NCBI RefSeq assembly: GCF_000315625.1
Contig: NW_005434627.1
Coordinates: 512,592-576,591 of the forward strand
Direction: 5' to 3'
Length of the DNA: 64,000 nt
Origin: Guillardia theta CCMP2712
Taxonomy: Eukaryota > Cryptophyceae > Pyrenomonadales > Geminigeraceae
Below, piece after piece: positions 11,796 through 25,349 of this stretch (position 1 is its first letter; every line of letters starts with the position of its first letter). A model generated the notes under the pieces. It did not search any database. It saw nothing but the letters and a program-made list of their open reading frames with translations, and had not been told where the DNA came from. The translations under genes were made by a program, and so were the position numbers.

Positions 11796-14700
11796 GAGCT
11801 GGAGCTGGAGCAGGAGCAGGAGCAGGAGCAGGAAGAGCAGCATTCATGATCAGGGTCTACCTGGCGCCAGCAACGATTCCCTTGGAGACGAGGACGCGAG
11901 AGGCAGGAGGAGCAGAGTCACAAGGTCCCTTGCAACCGGTGATGTCGTACGTCACGCCCTCCACCCGCTGCCCCGTCGCTGCATCGCGTACAGTGAGCAG
12001 CAGCTCGAGTTTGTATCCTGCGATGTAAGGAATGGGGTCTTCTTTGATCTGATCGAAGTTGACTAGGTTCCAGGACGACGCTCCTCCTCTCTTCCGCACG
12101 TAGCCCACGTACCACCAGGACGCGATGAGAGCGTTGGGGGAGGTGTACATGCGGTAGACTTGACCGTTGTCAAGGTAGACCGTAAGTTCCTCCGCTCCCA
12201 CGAACGTGAGCTGCGAGTCAAGAGTTGGCTGGCGGACGTTGACGTAAACCTGATAGTCACCGTCGAGCGCGTTTGACAGTCGCAAGACCTGCGATCTCAG
12301 AGTCAGAGTCTCCCTCTCCTGCCTCTGCTGCCTCTTGATTCCTCCTCTTCCTACTCTTCCTCCTCTTCCTCCTCTTCCTCCTCTTCCTCCCTCACCTCAG
12401 GCCCGTTCCCGTCGACGTCCATCCTCTCCAGCAGCACTTGGTTGACCTTTGACGAGTCGCCCTGGGCATTCACGTACATCTCGCGGCAATCTCGGAAGAC
12501 TCCTCCGCCCGAGATGACAAGGCCAGACGAGCACGAGACGTTGTTGGAGGAGTAGGAGAGCGTCTGACCTACAAGCGGCTTGTAGACGAGGAAGAGGTCG
12601 AGGTTGGCAGGAACGTCTCCCCACCTGAGGACGAACCGAATGACCTGAGGAAGCTTCTTGAAGAGGAAGAGGTCAAGAGCGAAAGTCGGTCTCGACCACC
12701 AGCGACAGGTCTGGTACAAATTCCTCTCCTTGTATCCTCCACACGCCGTTCCTTCCTCGATGCTCTGCCGCACAAGCCCGTCTGCCGAGACGTTCAGGGC
12801 GGATCGCAGCTCGACCTGCTCGCTGAAGTATGCGGGGTTGTCAAAACTCAAGTACCAGCGGCCAGCTGGGAGAAGCAGCTCGCCGGTGAGGGGGTTGGAG
12901 ACTTGACAACCATAGAGAGAGACGGCGTCGGCGAGTGAGGTGATGGTGTAGTACAAGGACTGAGCGATGGAGCTGAAGAAAGGCGAGTTGCTTGCGATCT
13001 TGGCCTCTGCGTCCATTGTGCTGTCCGAGCTCTCAGTGTAGAAGCGGAAAAAGCTGAAGGTCGAAAAGGGTCGCGACCGCGTCGGGCATTGCGCGTCGTT
13101 GCCAACGATCATGACCGTCGTCTCCGGCTTCGCCAGCAGGTTTCTCAGCTGGAAGGCGAAGCGATAGAGCTGGATGGGGAGGAGGGTACCGGACACAAGC
13201 AGCGTCAGGCTCTTCTTGCTGTTGTCCCACCGCCCATAGCCCGCCTGGTGGGTCGAGGCCGACGAGAACCGCATGGGATGATCGCAAGACGCTGAGGCGG
13301 CGCAGTTGACGTCGGGCAAGAGCTTGACGTCCCCTGACGGGCCCGAGAAGCTCCGTAGGCCGTAGACGGTGATGGTGTGCTGCATGCGAGGAGTGATGAG
13401 GGAGTTGAAGCTCAGGGTCAGGGAGATGCTGTTGACAGCTCCGGGAAAGTTGGTGGAGGAGGCGATACGCTTCTCGTAGAGGGAGGCCGAGTAGACGTTG
13501 AGCGGGTTGACGTCAAGGTCCGGCAGGCTCTTAGCTCCCGGCTGAATGCCGCCCGTAGAGCATGCGCCGAGGCCGGAGAGGGGTCTAGAGGATCTGTCAG
13601 AGCGAGAGGAGAGGAGAGGAAGCAGGACAGAGGAGGAGGAGAAGAATGATGAGAAGGCGTGGGGGGGGGAGGAGGAGGGAGGAGGGAGAAGTGTAAGATG
13701 AGACCTTGTCACAGGTAAGGGAGGAATGACTATTCCTTCTGTAGACATGTTAATGTTGAGGGAGTAGCTCAGCTTGAACGTGTTGGTAACTTGAAAACTT
13801 TTTGACACGTCAGTACCAGTATCATCACACAAGATTCTGACCTGAAGGCATACTTTGTTGACGGCTTTGTGTCTTTTCTGATGTAAATGACGATCTTCTT
13901 TTTGGCATCATCCCATCGAGCCGTTCCCAACTTCAGTTCGCTTGTTGACATGCCGTTGCTCATGGCCTCGCTAACGCAGTTTCCGTCATCGTACGCGTAG
14001 TCCGCGCAGTTCCACAAGGCATGACAGACTCCGTCGCCCAGCGCAGGCAGCTCGTTTCTCCGACTGCAGACAAGGAAAATAGAGTCAGAGAGACAAGTGA
14101 AGCCGATCCACGTAGAGCAACAGCAGCGGCAGCATACGAACTCAAGTAACGTTAGCGTCAGAGAAGCATCAGCATTAGCTGATGTCAAGACTTAGATGTG
14201 CCCGTAGACAGCATGCTCATGGCATAGTTAACTTAGACAGCTAAGCTCAGTTAGGGCTAGGCTAATCCCACACATAGGAGATGTAACGTTAAGCTCGTAC
14301 AGGTAACGCAACGCTCAGCTATTGTTAACTCACGGATAGAAGGGGTTTGGCTGCTTCTGCCCTCGAAACCAGGACATGGTGGCCTCCTCCTTCTGCCAGA
14401 GGAGAGAAGAGTTGACGTCCTCCAAGCCCTTGCGGTACAGACACATCTTGCTCGTCGCCGAAGAGCTCTGACAAGTTTCCATGACAAGCCCACCAAGGCA
14501 GACGTCCGATGTCTCCACCTTCACCGTTCCGCTCCTAGCCAGCGCCATGCTGGTGTCAAGAGGCGAGTAGGCGGAGAAGAACGTCACGTCCTTGACCACC
14601 TCCTCGCTCGCTGCCGTTGGGCTCTCGAGCCGGAAGATGCTGCGCTGCCATGACGGACACATGTCGCTCCTCCAGTCGGAGCTGGCTGGACCAGGTTGAG

Positions 14701-17700
14701 CCAGCGGCTGCAGCTGAGGGTCGACAGTATCGAGGCCCTGGAGGACGAGGAGGACGTTGCACCTGACGACCAGCGGCACGTTGACCTCGAAAGTGACGGT
14801 CAGCACGTTGAGGGACCTCGGCCGTGAGGTGCTCTGCCGCATCTCTAGGGTGTTGAACTTGGGGGTGATGATGAAGAGCGGTTGGGCAGATCCAGCGACT
14901 GGAGTCAAGACAGACGTCAAACTTGAGCAGCCCGTCAACGGCGTCCAGTCAAAGTCAACCGAAGGGACCGACAAGTCAACTTGCACGCTCAAGGCTCTGA
15001 TAAGCAGAGGAGGCGCACTTTGACCTCTGGAAGGGTTGGTGACGAGGAAGGAAAGCTCGAAGGGTCGGCCGGGAGGGATCAGGACGTCGTTGCCGTAGCC
15101 GATGTCCCGGACCTTGAGGATGAACGTTGAGTTCACAGGCTGATATTCGATCAGCAAGATTTCTGTGACTCTCGCTTGTTGGCCGTTGGGTAGCTTGACG
15201 ACATACAAGGAGCTGTCGCTGTCCAGCAGCCGAAGGCTCGAGGTCGAGACAATGGCGTTGCTGAAGCCTTGCATGACGATCTGAGTTCCAAAGCGGATGG
15301 GAGCGTTCAAGGAGAGAGTGACCTGAGGGACGAGTTAGTCTCAGGAGCCCCACCCCTACCTCCTCCTCTCACTGTGATCGTGTTGTCCGAGCACGGGTAC
15401 GCGTCCGACTGCTTGGCAGCTGCGATCTCAAACCTGGCGTTGTCAACTTTGAGCGGCGGCCAGTCCGGGTCGTTCCTGAAGAGACTGCGAGAGACGAACT
15501 GGACGCCTCGAGACCTGGCGGAGATGTAGACGGTCCGAGCCTCCTGGGGGAGGTAGGGGTTGTCCAGGATGAAGGAGAAGGTGAAGTTGACCATGTCCTT
15601 GAGCTGAGCTGCCAGGGCGAAACTGACAGTTCCCAGCTGCTGGTCCCACAAGGTGTTGGAGAACCGCGAGACGTCGCAGCAGTCCGAGTTGGCGAGGACC
15701 TGCGGGGGTTCAGACGCGACAACGGAGGCTGCCATATCAGTCTTACGTTCGTGAAATCACAGCTCAGCAAACGGTCCTGGCAGAATCTCGTGCCGAGAGA
15801 GCAGGGCTCGAGGTCGCTTGCTCGGGTGCAACAGCCTCCGTTGCAGATTGTGCGCGAGCAGTCGGAGAACGGGTTGCATCCTGTGCCGCAACTGATCGCG
15901 ATGGGCCCGCTGGACGTGCGGGAGCCAGTCAGGCCCTCGATCAAGAAGTCCACCTGAAGGTCAGCTGAGACCACGAGGGAGGGAGCGAACGTGACGGTGA
16001 TGTGGTTTCTTGCTCCCGGAAACCTGCGATGACGTCATCAGATTAGACGAGAGACTCTGACTGACCTCGTGCTCTCCCCGATGTTTCTCTGCAGCAGCTC
16101 CATCTTGAGGATGCGCAAGGGCTCGTGGATGCCGTTCTCCGACTTGTCTGGGTCCATGGCAACAGCTGGGATCAGAACTACTGAAGTTGTCTGGATGAAG
16201 ATGGTGCGAGGACTCTGTTCTAGCGCCGGGTTGACGATGGAGAAGGAGAAGTCATAGGCAGTCTTCTCAACGAGGTCAGTGAGAAGGCAGAAGGCGATGC
16301 TGTTCCCGTCCCATGCTCCCTGTCCTGTCACCCCCGCATCCGCCGACTTCACCAGCGAGCCGAAGGAGTTTGACCCGTCGACATTCTTGTAGGTTTCCGT
16401 GCCGGCAGCAAGTCCGAAGCCGTAGATGGAGATACATGTGCCCTTGCGTAGAGGAGCGCTGACGGAGAAGGTGACGGTCAGCACGTTCTCAGCTGAGGGC
16501 AGCGCTGTCCTCTGCGAGATGAGCTTGACCTCGAAGCTGGGCTGCAGGATCAGCATGGGGCCGAGCCGGTTCGGGGCTGGGAGGAGGGTATTGGAAACGA
16601 GGACGGTGCCTGAGGCGGAGAAGATGCTGAGAGTGGTTTCAGCTGCCGGCTGAGGGGTGAGAGGGTTCGAGACCAGGAAGGAGATGGTGACTTCAATGCC
16701 TGCAAGGGGGTCAGAGGAGCAGCTGCAAAGGCGGAGGGGGGGCAGGAGCAAAAAGAGGAGGGGTGAGGTGGGGAGGAGGCGAGGAAGGAGAAAGCTACCC
16801 GGGCTCAAGTCTGTCAGGGGGTAGAGGGTCGCTGAGAGTGTCGACGCGTCCCACGCAAAGGTCCTGTCAGCTCCCAGCCGCGTGCCCGCAAACTTGGCGG
16901 CAGTGAAGTCACATGGAGTGCCGTCAAGGAAGCGGAAGCTGGGGGCAGTGCTGAGGTTGTACACCCCCGTGGGCTTGATAGCCCCGCGCAAACCGGAGAC
17001 GACGAGGTAAGCTTGAGAGGAGACAGAGATCGGAGTCGTCACGGCAAACGACACTGAGATCGTATTGACCACCTCTCCCGGAAACCCGTTGCTCTCCCAG
17101 ATAAGCCCACTGCAAGCCCCTCCGACCGGACAGACCGTGAAGGCTCCAAGGATGCAGTTGGCAGCTTCGAGGCAGAGGAAGGATGGGTTGACTAGCTTCA
17201 AGATCGCTGCGAAGTCCGGGGTGGCGGAGATCAAGCCCATGGTCCCGCCAGGCTTCTCGAAGCTCCACCTCCTCCAGCTTCTCCTCCAGGAGGGGCAGGT
17301 AGAACAAGTTTCTTTCACTGACCCCAAGTTGAGAGTGACGTCCTGGTCCAGCGAGACGCTCGAGAAGATAGGTATCTTGCCAGACATCGAGATCGAGACG
17401 GAGGGCGATGACGTGGACTGCGCTGGGTTCTGGATCACGAACTGGAAAGTGTACGTCCTCCCCTCCTGCATCTCCTGCACGAAGAACTTGATGCCGTACG
17501 TCGCCGCGTCCCATGTTGCTGAGCAGGTCTGAGCCCCGTCGTAGGAGAACACAGAGCAGCCTCTCTCGCTGGGGTCAAAGTCAGCGCAGGCAAGGTCGAC
17601 GTTCTCGATGAGAGGCATCACGGAGCTTGTCTGCGGGCTCTGCGCGCCGTAGAGGCCGGAGATTGAGATTTGATTGCTGGCTTGCTGAGGGATGGGAACA

Positions 17701-20700
17701 CTGCCGGCCAGACGGATGGTGATGTCGTTGAGAGCTCCGGGGTAGGGAACAGACTGACTGATCTTCTTGAGCACGAACTCGAAGCCTAGAGGCAGGGGAG
17801 GACGAGAGTCAGAGAGGGTAGAACAAGAGAGACGATAAGTTACCGAGGACTCGCAGGATGGGGTTGGCCGGGTCAAAGGAGGTCAGGATAATGCTGTTCA
17901 AGATGCTGTTCTCGACGTCGATCTGCAGCGCGACTTGAGGAGAGTCCTGCAGGAAGAGTGAGCGCGAGCGAGACTGAGAGCGTCGGCAACCTGTCGGATG
18001 GCAGGATTCATGAAGGCGAAAGAGAAGTTGAACACGTTGGAAGGCTCCGTGCAAAGATACGCTGCCACTTGGTAGGTCTCTGCCTTCCAACTGGCATAAC
18101 CAGCGTACGCTAGGGCTGTGGAAGTGTTGCAGGGGACGGGAGAGAGCGACAAGGCGGAGGGTCCTTGTAGCTTGACGAAGTTGAGGCCGGCGACGAAGTC
18201 AGGCATGCTCTCCATGGAGGCATGGAGGATCGGGGAGAGAGACATCTTGGTTGAGAGCTGAAGGAGCTTCTCGGTCTTGAACCAGACGGTGACAAGGTTC
18301 AGACTCATCGGGAACGAGGTCGTCTGCTTAGCCAGCGCGTACTGAAAGATAAGCCGGGAGATCTTCATGGGACCCACACCCGACGGGTCCACCACGACCG
18401 GGTCGATCAGAGTCCCGTAGGCTCCGATGGATACGAGCGGAGAGTCTTGAGGGGAGAAAGGATTCTTGACGTCAAACGCAAACGAGTAGTTGACGGCTGC
18501 CTGCAGCTCCTGTGCGACTTGCATAGTCAACGTCTTGGCAGTTGAGTCCCACAGTGCAAATCCGATCTGACTACCATCACTAAAGATCTGAACACCGTCA
18601 AGTAGCAGCTTGAAAGAACCTGTGATGACGTAAAATCATCATCCCCTCCCTCCCTCCCTCCCTCCCTCCCTCCCTCCCTCCCTCCCTCCCTCCCTCCCTC
18701 CCTCAACCTTCTTTCCCCTCTCCTGTCCTCTCCCTCATCTGCATACCTGTGGGATCTAAGGGGCCCAGCAGGTTGCTCAGCTGAATCTCGGTAGGGTAAA
18801 GACCGTCTTCGTGGCACAAGGTGGAAACGCAGTAGGGCACAGGGCCGTTGGTCGTTCCCGTGCCGCACTGGCTTGTGGCCTGACACGGTTGACCTTCCAA
18901 GGCCCCGACGTTGCAGACGCGGTCAAACTGGTGACCTCGCGTCAGGTCCTGCAGGCTCAGCTCGCCGAAGATCTTGGCGTCCTGGGGAAGTCCCGTGTAG
19001 AGGCTGGTGATGAAACCCTCCTCCCCCGGCAACCACCCGCGGAACGCTCGTCGCTTGCATCGCCTGACGGAGGGGAACAGCGGGGAGTTGAGGGAGAACC
19101 TGACGGTGAGCTGGTTGGTCTGAGCTGGTTCGCTGTTGGACTGGGAGATGGCCTTGAGCTCAAACTGCGCTTGCAGGACATACAGGGGGGCCGCCCAACC
19201 GCCTGTCGTCGCCCCGATGCTGGAGAGAACAGTCTCCAAGTCTGACTGCATGCTCGACACGTCGATGGTGATGCCGTCTACCTGAATCTGCAGCACCGGC
19301 GAGTTCTGGCCGAGGCCTGGGTTGGAGATGTTGAAGGCCAGGTAGTAGTTCTTACCGGCTACCACGTCTGCAATCACCGAGAACGTCAAGTTCTTGTACC
19401 CGTAACGACCACCATACAAGGCCCTGCTTGCCCTTGCGCTGTTGACATCGGCAGAGCCGTCGAAGAGGCCGAAGACTGAGCTCGGGCCCCCGGTCTTGAA
19501 GTCAGTGAGGTTGAACTCCGACTCCACTGACGGGCCGCCTTGGAGGTTGTCGATCAAAATCTTTACCTGCCTTTAAGAGATGTTAGGCGAGCACACAGAG
19601 AAGAGAGAAAGAGAATAGAAGGGAACACAAGAGAGGGCAGAGAAGAGACTGAGACGAAAAAACTTCTACCTGTAGAACTGAGTCGACGCTCGGATGTCGA
19701 CGTTGAACGACAAGGTCAAGAAGATAGTGTTGGTGGCACCGGGAAATGGATTGCTCTGTCCTACTTTCTTGATCTCAAAGGCAGGTGTGAAGATCAGCAA
19801 GGGCTCAGCGTCGCCTGGCCGAGCCTTCCAGATAGCAGGGAGAACCGTGACGTTGTCCTTGCGCATCAGCGACAAAGGCAGCGAGATGCCGAAGGAGGCG
19901 ATGGCGACACCGGGAGAGTCTTGAGGCAGGATTGAGTTCTCAACCCGCACAGAGATTATGATGTCCTTCTGGGGAATCGAGTTCCTCACAAACAGCTGCA
20001 GCGACTGCGATGTTTGGTCCCACGAGGCAGTCCCACTGACTCCTTGCGCAGAGGAGGAGAAGTACTGCTCATCGCCCTGCGGTGACTGCAGGGAGACGAC
20101 GGGAGTGGCATAAGCTCCGAGGAGGTTGGAGATCTGAATCATGGACTGCTCTGTGATGGTGCTGGATGAGTTGAGAAAGATGAAGTTGAACCTGATCGTG
20201 AAGGTCAGCGTGTTGACAGCGCCTGGGTAAGGGGTCGACTGTCCCACATTCTTGACCACGAAGGAAGGGCTGAGCACGTTCAACGGAGGTCCAGCTTGAC
20301 TATCGTCAACCTTGGGCAAGATGCAGACTCCGTTGCTGTAGCAGGAGGTCAAGGATGAGATGATCTGAACTCGCAGGCCCTCCGTCTGAAGCAGCACCGT
20401 CGGTGACGTCTGCTGGTCGGGGAAGTTGGTGACTTGGAATGAGAAGGCCAACTGTGTCAGTCTGCTCCAGTCCTTGCGCAGATGAAGCAACAGAGAGTTA
20501 GTCCCCTCGCTCCACGTCCCAGCTGAGAGGGTGCCTGTCGCAAGAGCTGAGAAATAATCTGGACCGGAGGGAGACAGAGGAGAGACCAAGAGACTGACTG
20601 TCTTGCCCTGGCTGTCGGCATAGACTGGCTGCCCTCCCGTCAGCCCGGAGATGTTGAGCGTCACAGCCGGGTAGGACAAGCTGGCGTTGCGAACGTCTAC

Positions 20701-23700
20701 GTTGACAGCAAGCAGAATAGTGACGTAGTTGACGGAGCCAGGGTTGTTGGAACTGTGACGGATGGAGGTAGGAGCGACGAAGTATGCAGGCTGAACGAAG
20801 AGGGGCTGAAGAAGCTCGAGGGCACTGCCTCCCTCCGCGCCTGAGAGCACAAAGTCCGAGAGCAGCAGCGTCTGGAGAACAATCGATTGCATCACCGTCA
20901 CCGAGACGTTGGGGGCATCTTGAGCGACCGGAGGGTTTTCGAGGACGAACTGGAGGGTCAAAGTTTGGTCAGCGGAGATCTCGCCTTTTGCCAGGTAGAA
21001 TTGAAGTTCTTTCGTCGCATCGTTCCACAGCGCCGAGGAGGAGGCAGGAACATTCCCATCGTAAGAGAACAAGTTGGAGCCTGAGGACACGAAAGGCAGC
21101 ACGCCTGACGGTCTCTTGGCTCCCAGCAAGTTAGAGATCTTGAACAAGCATGACGTGAAGTCGTAGAGATGGAAATTGAGCTGCAATGTCACCGTCAGTG
21201 TGTTGATGGCGCTCGGGTACGACGCTGATTGACCAGCCTTGGACGTGACGTATGCGGGGCTGTCAACTACCAGCGGCTTATCCTTCAAGGCGGCGGGCAG
21301 GAGCAGAGGAAGAGCAGCGACTTGGTAGCATCCCAAGATCGCGATCGTTGGCTGCGCGCTGGGACTGGAGCTCATCGGATTGAGGACGGTCAAGTTGAAC
21401 TGGAAGTGCTGGAAGGAGGAGAAGGAGGAGGGAGCAGGAAGGGCCAACATAAGGGAACCGCCAGGCGTTCTCTTCAGCTGGAAGGCTCCGGTGCTCCGTG
21501 TGACCAAGGGAAACTCTTCGATCCAGATGTGATTGCGAACCCTCCTGACCTCATTCTTCTGCCCGTTCCTCCAGTAGAAACAGTTGTAAATGTTGTTCTG
21601 AAAGTTCTGAGGCGTCCAGCCCCAGTAGTCTGAAGTGATCTGCGTGCTGCTAATAGTCCCTTCTCCTGCTCCCCACATGTTGCGCAGGATCCAAGCGCCC
21701 GACGAGCTCTGAAAGTTCGACACCTTCCACCTTCCCTTCTTCACTGCCAGCACGCTGCTGGGATTCTGCGGGTCAACCACGTACCACACAACAGTTTCTC
21801 CTCTTGCACTCTGCGCTCGAGCGATTCTCTCCTGCCAGGTCGTGGAGCTTTGGAAGGCCCAGATGATGGAGAGGACGTGCTTCTCTTCCGCGTAGATCTC
21901 CTGTCGCAACGATGAATGCTTGATGGCTGACGCGTCACTCCAGGAGGCTGTGAAAGAGCCTGTATCGCCCTCACAGTCCGAGACGTTGGCGAGCAGCATT
22001 GAGGGCGAGAACAGGCTGTCGACTATCACGGTGGATCCCGACAGAAGAGGAGGAGAAGCTGTGAAAGAGACGCTGAGACGATTCAAACCCCCCGGCAGGC
22101 TCGACGACTGTACTATCGTTTGATTCAGAAAGTTGCCTTCCTTCACCACAAGCGAGTCTTGGGGAAACTGAAACGAGAAGTTCTGAGCAGCTTGGCTGTC
22201 GCTAGGAGGGGCGAAAACTTGGAGGGTGACAAGGTTTGAGCTTACGGAACGAGAGTTTTTGATAGCGAAGGTGAAGGAGTAGGGAGAAGACTGTCCTCCT
22301 CCGTTCTGATCTTCCTTGACCTCTGTCGCGATTGTGCTGTCGAAGGAGAGGTACCAGTCAAAGCTGCTGGCCTGATTGCCCGATGGCTTCAGGAGCCCAC
22401 AAGTGTCATCACGAGTTGCCGTACTTGACACGGACGTGTCCTGACGGCTAAGACCGTAGGTGCAGACGTCTTGCAGGCACTGACAGGACTCGCAGGGGAC
22501 GAGGTACATCTCGTTTCTGATGCCCTCGGAGTAGATGGCTGTGTCTTTACCTCCCATGAAGTATGTGGGGCAGCAGGGTTTGATCGCAGCTCCCGTCACG
22601 TTGTTGTAGAGAGAGCCCGCCTGGCAACCGAAGTCGTTCTGCTGGTTGAAGTTGCCGTGCCCCCAGAAATCTCCTCCGCTTCCGATGGCAGGATTCTGCG
22701 ACGGGTCCGCGTTGGTCTGACTTACGACGTCCGTGATGTCCCAGGCACCGTCCACCAGGCTGTCTGCAGCCCCCCAAGCGCCATCGTCAGGTGAAAATCC
22801 TGTGCTGGAGGGCTGCTGGGAATCGAAGATGTTACTCAGTGTGAAGTCAGCTCCATCCTGCCTGTAGGGAAGGTTCCTTGAGAACCTCCAGGCCCCCCGG
22901 AGCGTCTTGACAAACCTTCCCTTCCCGTCTCTCACCGTCCACACCACAGCCTCGCCCTCCTTCCTCGTGGAGGCGTCGATCAACCTCTGCCGCAGAGTTT
23001 TCGACTCGTTGAACGACCAGAACACCTCGAACTTGAGCTCGTCGTAGTCGTAAAACCTCTGCTGGAACGAGAAATGTGCGGTGTCTCGATGTTCCGCACT
23101 GAAGTATCCACTTGCAGTCGAGAACCCAGGTTGTGCTTGCAAGGTCCTGGCATCGTATGCAGGGGCCGAGGAAGCAAGAAGCGGGGAGGGAAGGAGAGAG
23201 TCTTGAGGACCAAATGGCAAACTCTGTGCGCATTGAAATGAAGTAGTGACAGCAAACAACCGTGGGACCAACGCTGGAAAGACTCCTTCCAACGTGATTC
23301 TTGTCATGGCAACCAAAGTGAAAGAGGTGTAGAGACTGACGGTGATGGTGTTTTCAGTGCCTGCCACTACACTTGTCTGTGACAAGAAGGTGTTGGAGCA
23401 AATGCCAGCGCAATTGGCGAGAAGTCTGCGACGAGGCTGGTCGTCGTGCTGATGACTGCCTTCATGCCTCTCCTCCTCCAGATGGTCTGAAAGATCGACA
23501 GCAAGATTCGTCGAATCGTCCATTCTATCTTGGTCGGTGAATCTTCTGCTGCTTGGCTTGGGAAAAATCTCGAGAGGCATGGAAGTCCGTCCGTTAAGCA
23601 GGAGAGGCAACTTGAGCATAGGCTCGTCCGGGATCTCGATGCCTCTCATGCCTATCCGGATGTTTGGAGACACTTGCTGGTTCCCGTTCATGACGGTGAA

Positions 23701-25349
23701 TTGCAGAAATATGTCTTCGTTTTCTGAAACATCTTGCAACACAGAAAAGCTTACTTGTTTCAAAGTGTCGTCCCAGCGCCCGACACCATATCTCTCAGTA
23801 AATGTTCCATCAGGGTTTGATACGACTATCCCAAAGATTTCCGACGGCCTGCCCAATCAGTCAGCGCTTCTAGTATTTCTCGTCACTATGCTCACCTTGC
23901 TTCGCAGTCCATCTTTCCACTCGAACACCCTCGTCGTACAGAAATCAATCCTTCCTTGGCAAGTGCTGGATCATCTTCATTTGTTCCACCAAGCAAACCA
24001 GATATGACAATGGTTGCCTTGGACAAGGGGGTCTTACAGTCAGTTGTGGTTTCCTGCCAAACGTTCAACCACGGCTTATTCGTTACAGGTACAAGAATGG
24101 TGGATGTTTGTTGCAGACAACCCCAAACAGGGATGTTGAAACGCAATCTCATCATCAAAATGTTCAAAGAGCCAGCCAAGGGCTGAGAGTGGGATATTTC
24201 TTTGGCAAGAAACTGTCCTGCCACTATATCAAGTGCCCCAAGAGCGCCCTGACTCGAGTTAGACGTGGCTGGTGCTTGACTCGACATCAGATGCCACCCA
24301 CATGCCACGGGAATGCAGCTATCCTTCTGGCACTCTCCGTACCGGCGTCTAACATCCCCAGTTTCTTGGCAGCCTCCCAGGCACAAGAATCCTGACTCAA
24401 TGGTACATTGCTTAGAGCATCCGTCGCCATCAATGGTATTGCCATCATCACATTCTTCTGCACCGTTGCGCTTGCCATCTCCACAAACCGGCGCGTTCAC
24501 ATTCGTACCTTGACAGAGCGGCAAGCCAACACATTCTCCGCCTGAATTGCAATAGCCTTGACCGCTGCAAGTTATGGCGGCACTGCAAAACTTGGAGCAG
24601 TTTGATCCATAGTGATCGCAAATGCATCTATCGCAAGAGGGGCCAGTAAAATTACCGAAGCAAACGCACTGACCAGCAAAGTTGCAAAATCCATGTCCGT
24701 TACAGGATTGCTTCCAGTTGCACAGTTGTGCCTTGGAGCAAGTGCCGAAACTATCACATGTACAAGAGGAACAGCCGACTTGAGCACTCGCGCCAGCCTG
24801 ACCGAACGCATGAAATGATTGTAATGCTGGCGAATAAGCCACGAGCGAGGACATTGACTCCTCGTGTATGGAACAGTGGCATACATCCGCTAAGGAGGTT
24901 CGATAAAATACAGAAGAAGACACATCGGAGACACGATCGCACGCCCAACCATTTTCAACCGTGCAAACCCCAGGTGCTGATGACATGTTGCAATAACAGC
25001 CGTCGTTCCTCAAGAAGTTGCCATCATCGCACTGTTCAGAACCAACTCTTATTCCGTCTCCATGTACAACACTGCATGTTGTATTCAAGAAAACGTCACT
25101 CTGACTGCTCTTTGCAATAGCATCAACTCCATGAAGCCAAAAGTCAAAACAGCTGAAGCCTGCCTCAAGAGTGCAGAGGGAGCTGCAACCATCATGGCTT
25201 CGGTTGTTTTTGTCATCACAAGTTTCGTGACCTTCAATGATGCCATCGCCACATACGGAAGCCAAGGACTGCGAGCAACAGATGGAACACACAGCAAGCA
25301 AGAGCAGGTACACGTGTCCCACTTGACGTGCTCTTGCTGCCCTCAGCAT
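10354..25349 (-). CDS. Giant (4,565 aa) type I membrane surface protein with repeated extracellular domains
   Basis: Fifteen exons close in frame: 25349-23896, 23848-19670, 19570-18747, 18619-17991, 17946-17844, 17785-16799, 16699-16066, 16023-15747, 15699-15373, 15322-14334, 14063-13842, 13797-13705, 13593-12396, 12288-11861, 11707-10354. A signal peptide (residues about 1-30, Leu-rich) precedes DUF4215-type Cys motifs ([46 protein letters not shown]) and an EGF-like stretch. From about residue 395 a module recurs at least 12 times: an entry like [16 protein letters not shown], a beta-rich SGLxG segment, a WDxxxKxL strand, and NPxxxQxSPxVxI. Exon 2 also carries two copies of a Trp-rich insert. 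Near the C-terminus are paired NLDL and SWW(Y/H)VGY motifs. One transmembrane helix ([19 protein letters not shown]) lies about 68 residues from the end, with a short basic tail. Likely a cell-surface or periplast adhesin-like protein; the exact function is unknown. Exon joins repeatedly restore the NPxxxQ and YxFxFxVxNP motifs, which supports the model. Confidence 0.88.
11729..11791. repeat. (CAG/CTG)n array of about 21 units in intron 14 of the giant gene
   Basis: A pure AGC/CTG run followed by GGAGCT/GGAGCA repeats to about 11832. Splice sites at 11861/11860 and 11708/11707 put the whole array in an intron, so the poly-Ala/Leu ORFs are not protein. Confidence 0.9.
18645..18703. repeat. (CCCT)n array in intron 3 of the giant gene
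   Basis: About 14 CCCT units between exon 3 (ends 18747) and exon 4 (starts 18619), the same class of repeat as at 1425. Confidence 0.9.
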
